10,574 nt of DNA from JANLQX01 sp031418775. Lineage in GTDB: Bacteria; Actinomycetota; Acidimicrobiia; Acidimicrobiales; JANYDT01. How positions within the stretch are numbered: the stretch's first letter is position 1; every line of letters begins with the position of its first letter. A program made the position numbers and the translations under genes. The notes under the pieces were generated by a model. It had not been told where the DNA came from and did not search any database. It saw only the letters and a list, made by a program, of their open reading frames with translations. The stretch lies in contig JANOJN010000118.1 of NCBI GenBank assembly GCA_031418775.1, positions 1 to 10,574 of the forward strand. Reading direction: 5' to 3'. Shown here in pieces: positions 7,262 through 10,574 of the stretch.

Positions 7262-7267
7262 TAGGGT
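7262..7267 (+). promoter_or_regulatory. Putative -10 box (TAGGGT) of a leaderless promoter for moaE
   Basis: TAGGGT ends 8 nt before ATG 7276 in the 74-bp gap after the SDR gene. No Shine-Dalgarno sequence precedes the ATG. It would drive moaE, the small membrane protein gene and mreB together, because no gap longer than 15 nt separates these three. The rest of the gap holds nothing else I can recognise. Confidence 0.5.
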
Positions 7268-7275
7268 GGACGACG

Positions 7276-7839
7276 ATGTCCACGACCGAAGTGCTCGTTC
7301 CGCCGGCTGCGGCGGCGAACGACTGGGTAGGCCTGACGGAGCTTCCGCTGTCGATCGGCCTGTTCGCCGACTGGGCGGTGCTTCCCCGATGCGGCGCCGT
7401 CGTGGCATTCTCCGGGACGGTCCGGGACCATGCCGACGGACGTCCGGGCGTCTCGCTCCTCGAGTACGAGGCCTACGAGGAGCAGGTTGTGCCCAAGCTC
7501 CAGGCCATCGTCGACGAGGCACGCCGAATCTGGCCGACGCTCGGCCGAATGGCATTGGTGCATCGGATCGGCCCGATGGCCGTCGAGGAGTCGTCGGTGA
7601 TCGTCGCCGTTTCCTCTCCCCACCGGCCCGAGGCGTTTGCGGCGGCGCGTTTTGGCATCGACACGCTGAAGTCGACCGTGCCGATCTGGAAGAAGGAGCA
7701 CTGGGGCGGAAGCGCGGAGTGGGGCCAGAACGCGGTGCCGGTGGAACGAATTGCCCAGCATCAGGTCGAGGCCCCGGCCATCAACGCAGCGGTGCCGGTG
7801 GAACGAATTGCCCAGCATCGCGAAGGGGCGTCGTCATGA
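7276..7839 (+). CDS. moaE: Molybdopterin synthase catalytic (large) subunit MoaE
   Basis: A 187-aa protein that, with MoaD, inserts the two sulfurs into precursor Z (cPMP) to form molybdopterin in molybdenum-cofactor synthesis in the cytosol. Diagnostic segments are GAVVAFSGTVRD (40-51), LEYEAYEE (62-69), RIGPMAVEESSVIVAVSSPHRPEAF (97-121, with the conserved His-Arg), and the active-site block DTLKSTVPIWKKE (129-141), which carries the conserved lysines Lys132 and Lys139/140. The family core ends near residue 152. The last 35 or so residues are an extension containing AVPVERIAQH twice (153-162 and 172-181), encoded by a perfect 31-bp direct repeat. The start is fixed by the TAGGGT box 8 nt upstream and the absence of family sequence before it. 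Its stop overlaps the next start by 4 nt (ATGA). No other moa gene is in the window. Confidence 0.93.
   Translation: MSTTEVLVPPAAAANDWVGLTELPLSIGLFADWAVLPRCGAVVAFSGTVRDHADGRPGVSLLEYEAYEEQVVPKLQAIVDEARRIWPTLGRMALVHRIGPMAVEESSVIVAVSSPHRPEAFAAARFGIDTLKSTVPIWKKEHWGGSAEWGQNAVPVERIAQHQVEAPAINAAVPVERIAQHREGASS
7732..7819 (+). repeat. Perfect 31-bp direct repeat within the 3' end of moaE
   Basis: Bases 7732-7762 and 7789-7819 are identical (31 of 31). The period of 57 bp is 19 codons, so both copies are read in frame as AVPVERIAQH. The 26 bp between the copies and the bases after copy 2 are unrelated, and identity stops abruptly on both sides. It lies outside the conserved MoaE core. Confidence 0.9.
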
Positions 7840-8063
7840 GCGTGCTTGCCTGGTTGGCGATCCCCGCGCTGATCGGCGTCGCCGCCATCGCCGTTCTCGC
7901 CTATCGCGGCGGCAAGCTCCGCCGACCGGGCTCGATGGAGGACGAGATGCGCCAGTTCCGTCGCGGTCTCGACGCGCTCGATCCGGCGAACGATCCGATG
8001 CGCCGCCGCGAGCAGGACCTGTCGCGCAAGCGGCCGCCGCGGCGCGGTCCTTCAGGTCGCTGA
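7836..8063 (+). CDS. Small single-pass membrane protein, 75 aa, function unknown
   Basis: I do not recognise this family. The ATG overlaps the moaE stop (ATGA), implying translational coupling, and the mreB-like gene starts 15 nt after its stop. Residues about 3-23 form one clear hydrophobic helix with few charges before it. This is followed by YRGGKLRR, so the polar part should be cytoplasmic (N-out/C-in). The remainder is highly charged: MEDEMRQFRRGLDALDP (34-50) could be a short amphipathic helix, and the end (55-75) is very rich in Arg/Lys with two prolines. Size, topology and position next to mreB suggest, but do not show, a membrane partner of the actin-like filament. Base composition and codon use match the neighbours. 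Confidence 0.7.
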   Translation: MSVLAWLAIPALIGVAAIAVLAYRGGKLRRPGSMEDEMRQFRRGLDALDPANDPMRRREQDLSRKRPPRRGPSGR

Positions 8064-8078
8064 GGGGGCACGAGCACC

Positions 8079-9083
8079 ATGGCCCGCGACCTCGCCATCG
8101 ACCTGGGCACGGCGAACACGTTGGTGTACGCTAAGGGCGAAGGCATCATCCTCAACGAGCCCAGCGTGCTCGCCATCAACAGCCAGACGCAGGAAGTGCT
8201 CGCCATGGGTCGCGAGGCGTGGCACATGATCGGACGCACGCCCGGCTACATCGTGGCCGTTCGTCCGCTTCGCCACGGAGCCATCACCGATTACGACGTG
8301 ACGCAGCGGATGATCCGGCTGCTCCTCCAGCGTGCTGGAGTGAGCCGCATCAACCGTCCGAAGGTGCTGATCTGTGTGCCTTCGGCGATCACCGAAGTGG
8401 AGAAGCGGGCGGTGAAAGAGGCGGCGAGGCGGGCCGGTGCCATCGAGGCAGAGCTGATCGGCCAGCCCATGGCTGCAGCGATCGGGGCGAACCTGCCGGT
8501 GCACGAGCCGGTCGGTTCGATGGTCGTCGACATCGGCGGTGGGACGAGCGAGACGGCACTGATCTCGCTGGGTGGTGTCGTTGCGCTGAATGCGATTCGC
8601 ATCGGCGGGTTCAACTTCGACGAGGCGATCCAGACGTACATCCGACGCGAGCACGGCATCGCCGTCGGTGAGCGCACCGCCGAGGAGATCAAGATCGCGG
8701 TCGGCAGCGCCGCAGCAACACCCGACGAGTTCGCGGCCGAGGTACGTGGCCGTGAGGTGATGTCCGGTCTGCCGAAGACCGTCGTGCTGACGCCAGGCGA
8801 GATCCGTCATGCGCTCGATGATCTGACGAACCAGATCTGCAAGTCCGTCGTGACCTGCCTGGGGCAGGCCCCGGCCGAGCTCGCCCAGGACGTGATCCGG
8901 TTCGGCATCAACCTGGTCGGCGGCGGAGGCTTGCTCCGTGGGCTCGATCAGCGCCTGTCGCGGGTGACGGGGGTCCCGGTCAAACCGGTCGACGCCCCGC
9001 TCGAGTGCGTCGCTTTGGGGGCCGGCCGCTGCATCGAGAACTACGCCCTCCTCAAAGACCTCTTCATGCACAACGACCGCTAA
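8079..9083 (+). CDS. MreB/Mbl-type actin-like cell-shape protein
   Basis: A 334-aa bacterial actin homologue of full family length. The phosphate-1 loop is IDLGTANTLVY (7-17), followed by LNEPSVLAI (25-33). The VPSAITEVEKRA stretch (100-111), the phosphate-2 loop VVDIGGGTSE (149-158), IRIGGFNFDEAI (173-184), IGERTAEEIK-like VGERTAEEIK (196-205) and the adenosine motif LVGGGGLLRGLD (279-290) all match MreB. It polymerises on the inner membrane and steers peptidoglycan synthesis in canonical systems. The usual catalytic motif LIEEPMAAAIG reads LIGQPMAAAIG here (126-136), so both acidic residues are replaced. A GAGGGGG stretch 11 nt before the ATG is a weak ribosome-binding site, unlike the promoter-proximal genes. 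It is the third gene of the moaE unit. No mreC or mreD follows; two hairpins end the unit. Whether it is MreB proper or an Mbl-like paralogue cannot be told here. Confidence 0.93.
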   Translation: MARDLAIDLGTANTLVYAKGEGIILNEPSVLAINSQTQEVLAMGREAWHMIGRTPGYIVAVRPLRHGAITDYDVTQRMIRLLLQRAGVSRINRPKVLICVPSAITEVEKRAVKEAARRAGAIEAELIGQPMAAAIGANLPVHEPVGSMVVDIGGGTSETALISLGGVVALNAIRIGGFNFDEAIQTYIRREHGIAVGERTAEEIKIAVGSAAATPDEFAAEVRGREVMSGLPKTVVLTPGEIRHALDDLTNQICKSVVTCLGQAPAELAQDVIRFGINLVGGGGLLRGLDQRLSRVTGVPVKPVDAPLECVALGAGRCIENYALLKDLFMHNDR

Positions 9084-9108
9084 CGACCGACACCTTGGGA
9101 GAGAGGTT

Positions 9109-9126
9109 GCCCCCAGATATGGGGGC
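9109..9126 (+). terminator. Hairpin downstream of mreB (first of two)
   Basis: GCCCCCA (9109-9115) pairs with TGGGGGC (9120-9126), giving a 7-bp, almost all-GC stem with a GATA loop, 26 nt after the mreB stop. There is no U-tract behind it, so on its own it would be a weak intrinsic terminator or a 3'-end-stabilising structure. Confidence 0.5.
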
Positions 9127-9128
9127 TA

Positions 9129-9157
9129 AACACCTCCCAACGCCGCTGGGAGGTGTT
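9129..9157. terminator. Strong hairpin between convergent mreB and HEAT-repeat genes, probable bidirectional terminator
   Basis: AACACCTCCCA (9129-9139) pairs perfectly with TGGGAGGTGTT (9147-9157), an 11-bp stem with a 7-nt loop. It lies 45 nt past the mreB stop and 29 nt past the stop of the convergent HEAT-repeat gene. The U-run is short in both directions (2 on plus, 3 on minus). CACCTCCC recurs at 9167-9174 and could compete for the same right arm. Confidence 0.7.
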
Positions 9158-9186
9158 CTGCCGCATCACCTCCCGGACGATTCCCC

Positions 9187-9855
9187 TCAGGTGGGATCAT
9201 CCTCGGAGCGGCCCGCGGCAGACAGGTCTTCGGCGGCTTGACGGACCTGCCAGTCACGATCGCCAAGCGCGGAGACGAGCGCGGCCTCGACCTCCGGCCC
9301 GTCGAAGGGCGCGAGGGCGATCACCGCTCGCCGACGAACGGTCGCTTTGTCGTTCATCGCATCGATGATCACCGGGATCGAACCGGTCGCGCCGATTGCC
9401 CCGAGTGCAGCGACCGCCGCCTCACGAACCAGAGCATCGTCGTGACGCCGCGCCGCCCACTCGACCGCACCGAGCACGGCCGCGCTCCCGGGTTCGTCGC
9501 CGCATTCCTGCCACCGCTCGCCGAGCGCCCACGCGGCGACTTCGGCGAGGTCGGGGTCCGCTCCGGCGACGAACGCGCGGAGTCGGTCGTCGATCGTCGT
9601 CGCCTCGGTTCCATGGTGCGCGCTCAACTCGATCGCGCGGCGCGCGGTCCCGCCGTCGCCGAGTGCCGCGAGAAGGTCGGCGTCACCAAGTTCCCCGAGG
9701 CGCACCAGCGCGCTTATGGCACTGCTCCGGACAGTCGGGTCCACATCGTCAATATGTGCACGTACGGTTTCCGAATGCCCGCTGTGCCCGGCGACGACAA
9801 CGGCAGTCCTGCGGCCGGCCGCGTCTGCCGGGGGTGAAGCGGGCGGCGAACTCAT
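9187..9855 (-). CDS. HEAT-repeat protein, function unknown
   Basis: A 222-aa soluble protein built mainly of HEAT-like helical repeats. Repeats begin around residues 39 (DPTVRSSAISALVRLGEL), 97 (DPDLAEVAAWALGE), 136 (DDALVREAAVAALGAIG), 170 (ATVRRRAVIALAPF) and near the C-terminus (DRDWQVRQAAEDL). Each shows the D-x-x-V-R-x-x-A-x-x-A-L pattern of PBS-lyase-type HEAT repeats, which are usually protein-binding scaffolds. The first 15 or so residues are Ser/Pro/Ala-rich and likely disordered. No catalytic motif, signal peptide or membrane helix is visible. ATG 9855 is preferred over the in-frame GTG 9864, because a TACCGT box ends 7 nt before the ATG and overlaps the GTG. It is a single gene converging on mreB and divergent from the PDZ protease gene. 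The partner is unknown. Confidence 0.82.
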   Translation of the reverse strand: MSSPPASPPADAAGRRTAVVVAGHSGHSETVRAHIDDVDPTVRSSAISALVRLGELGDADLLAALGDGGTARRAIELSAHHGTEATTIDDRLRAFVAGADPDLAEVAAWALGERWQECGDEPGSAAVLGAVEWAARRHDDALVREAAVAALGAIGATGSIPVIIDAMNDKATVRRRAVIALAPFDGPEVEAALVSALGDRDWQVRQAAEDLSAAGRSEDDPT

Positions 9856-9862
9856 CGCAGTC

Positions 9863-9868
9863 ACGGTA
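9863..9868 (-). promoter_or_regulatory. Putative -10 box (TACCGT) of a leaderless promoter for the HEAT-repeat gene
   Basis: On the minus strand TACCGT is followed by 7 nt and then ATG 9855. This is the same layout as at the kinase, MFS, Zincin_2 and moaE genes. It overlaps the alternative GTG start at 9864, which argues against that start. No clear -35 element is seen. Confidence 0.45.
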
Positions 9869-9930
9869 CGCCGCCTGCGGGCGAGCGGACGACGGCACGG
9901 TACGCGCCCACACAGTGGCAGGCTCGGAGG

Positions 9931-10002
9931 ATGCTGTCTGGTGAGGAAGGCGGAACCGGGCTGCTCGACTTTGGCAACCGGTCGAGGGGATGTCCGCCGT
10001 GA
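9931..10002 (+). other. Possible 23-codon upstream ORF before the PDZ protease gene
   Basis: ATG 9931 opens a 23-codon frame that ends in TGA at 10000-10002. The last base of this stop is the A of an in-frame ATG of the downstream protease (TGATG). A CAGGCT stretch lies 6 nt before ATG 9931, close to the TAGGCT/TAGCCT boxes found elsewhere. GGAGG directly abuts the ATG, too near to act as a ribosome-binding site. It may be a coupled leader peptide or a chance ORF. Confidence 0.25.
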
Positions 10003-10043
10003 TGCGAATCAGACGGCCCACGCGGCACAAAGAAGAGTCGCCC

Positions 10044-10574
10044 ATGGTCCAACTGCTCGGCCTGGACGAGGGGCACGAACGTTTCCGCCGGCGGCAGAAC
10101 CGCCGGCGATTGACGATCGCGTTGGTGATCAGTGCCACGTGGGTCGGCATCGGACTGGTGAGAGTCGATTCGTACGTCATCGTCAAGCCGGGCACGGCGG
10201 ATTCCGTCGACCGGCGGCTCGACATCAGCGGTGCACGGACCTTCGCCCCGAAGGGCGAGACGTTCTGGGCCACCGTGGGCGTCATCGAACGTCCGGCCCC
10301 AATCCAACTCCTGGCTGCGTGGATCTCCGGCGAACAGGACGCACCGAAGCGTTCGGAGGTTTACGGCGATCAGTCCAGAACGGAATCGCGACGCGTGAGC
10401 ACGGCCCAGATGGAGGGCTCGAAACAGATCTCCGAAGTTGTCGCTGCCCGCAAGCTCGGCATCAGGGTCAGCGGGGGAGGGGCCGAGTTGGCCGGCGTCG
10501 ACCAGGGTTTCCCGGCCTTCCGCGTGTTGCGGGCCGGCGATGTGATCACGGCCGTGAACGGCACGCCCATCTGT
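10044..10574 (+). CDS. YlbL-like membrane-anchored PDZ/Lon-type protease (3' end missing)
   Basis: The frame has no stop up to the right edge, giving 177 residues from ATG 10044. A basic stretch (RFRRRQNRRR) precedes one membrane helix at about 23-40, so the rest should be extracytoplasmic. The region just outside matches the YlbL family: VIVKPGTADSVDRRLDI (45-61), GETFWATVGVIERP (71-84), then STAQMEGSKQISEVVAARKLG (119-139). Residues from about 143 begin a PDZ domain, with the diagnostic FRVLRAGDVITAVNGTPI (159-176). The Lon-type Ser/Lys catalytic domain would lie beyond the window. In Bacillus subtilis YlbL degrades the division inhibitor YneA. ATG 10044 is chosen for the AAGAAGAG ribosome-binding-like stretch 6 nt upstream. 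ATG 9990, GTG 9999 and ATG 10002 are in-frame alternatives, and the last in-frame upstream stop is at 9942. Confidence 0.83.
   Translation, partial: MVQLLGLDEGHERFRRRQNRRRLTIALVISATWVGIGLVRVDSYVIVKPGTADSVDRRLDISGARTFAPKGETFWATVGVIERPAPIQLLAAWISGEQDAPKRSEVYGDQSRTESRRVSTAQMEGSKQISEVVAARKLGIRVSGGGAELAGVDQGFPAFRVLRAGDVITAVNGTPIC

Noticed and set aside
8052..9071. Minus-strand open frame (339 codons) opposite mreB
   Set aside because: Shadow of the strongly conserved mreB frame; His/Asp/Arg-rich with no domain.
9862..9904. CACGGTACG direct repeat at 9862-9870 and 9896-9904 as an operator
   Set aside because: Only 9 bp, partly explained by the -10 box of the HEAT gene in the first copy, and no flanking similarity. 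Too short to separate from chance in GC-rich DNA.
1..10574. tRNA or rRNA genes, CRISPR arrays, insertion sequences, attachment sites, defence or toxin-antitoxin genes
   Set aside because: I looked on both strands and saw no sequence supporting any of these. Base composition is uniform and the gene content looks chromosomal and core.

Overview
The window is a GC-rich chromosomal segment with tightly packed housekeeping and cell-envelope genes and no mobile elements, RNA genes or CRISPR. The SenX3/RegX3-type kinase/regulator pair beside a phosphate-binding protein, a Zincin_2 (DUF2342) protein, and start codons sitting just behind TANNNT boxes all point to an actinobacterium. An Acidimicrobiia-like lineage is my inference from protein flavour and was not tested by a search.

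Layout. (a) 2-3174, plus strand: the 3' part of pstS (phosphate ABC transporter binding protein) with an unusual Ala/Pro/Thr then Lys-rich tail, a SenX3/PhoR-like histidine kinase, and a RegX3/PhoB-like response regulator whose start overlaps the kinase stop. This is a phosphate acquisition and sensing module. (b) 3242-4636, plus: an MFS permease. (c) 4644-5951, minus: a Zincin_2 family protein in which the metalloprotease zinc-ligand motifs look lost. (d) 5952-6106: a divergent promoter region with an 18-bp tandem repeat. (e) 6107-7201, plus: an extended-SDR/epimerase-like protein with a C-terminal membrane anchor and a Phe in place of the catalytic Tyr. (f) 7276-9083, plus: a probable three-gene unit of moaE (with an in-frame 31-bp direct repeat near its 3' end), a 75-aa single-pass membrane protein, and an MreB/Mbl-type actin homologue. 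It ends in two hairpins. (g) 9187-9855, minus: a HEAT-repeat protein. (h) 10044-10574, plus, running off the window: the N-terminal part of a YlbL-like membrane-anchored PDZ/Lon-type protease.

The most consistent signal across the window is that five genes that begin their own transcription unit carry a TANNNT box 6-9 nt before the start codon, with no Shine-Dalgarno sequence. This is the expected layout of leaderless mRNAs. It also helps choose starts, for example ATG 9855 rather than GTG 9864 for the HEAT protein. I see no clear-cut new defence or biosynthetic system. The candidates worth following are the moaE/small membrane protein/mreB unit, the probable pseudo-zincin, and the altered catalytic motifs in the SDR and MreB homologues.
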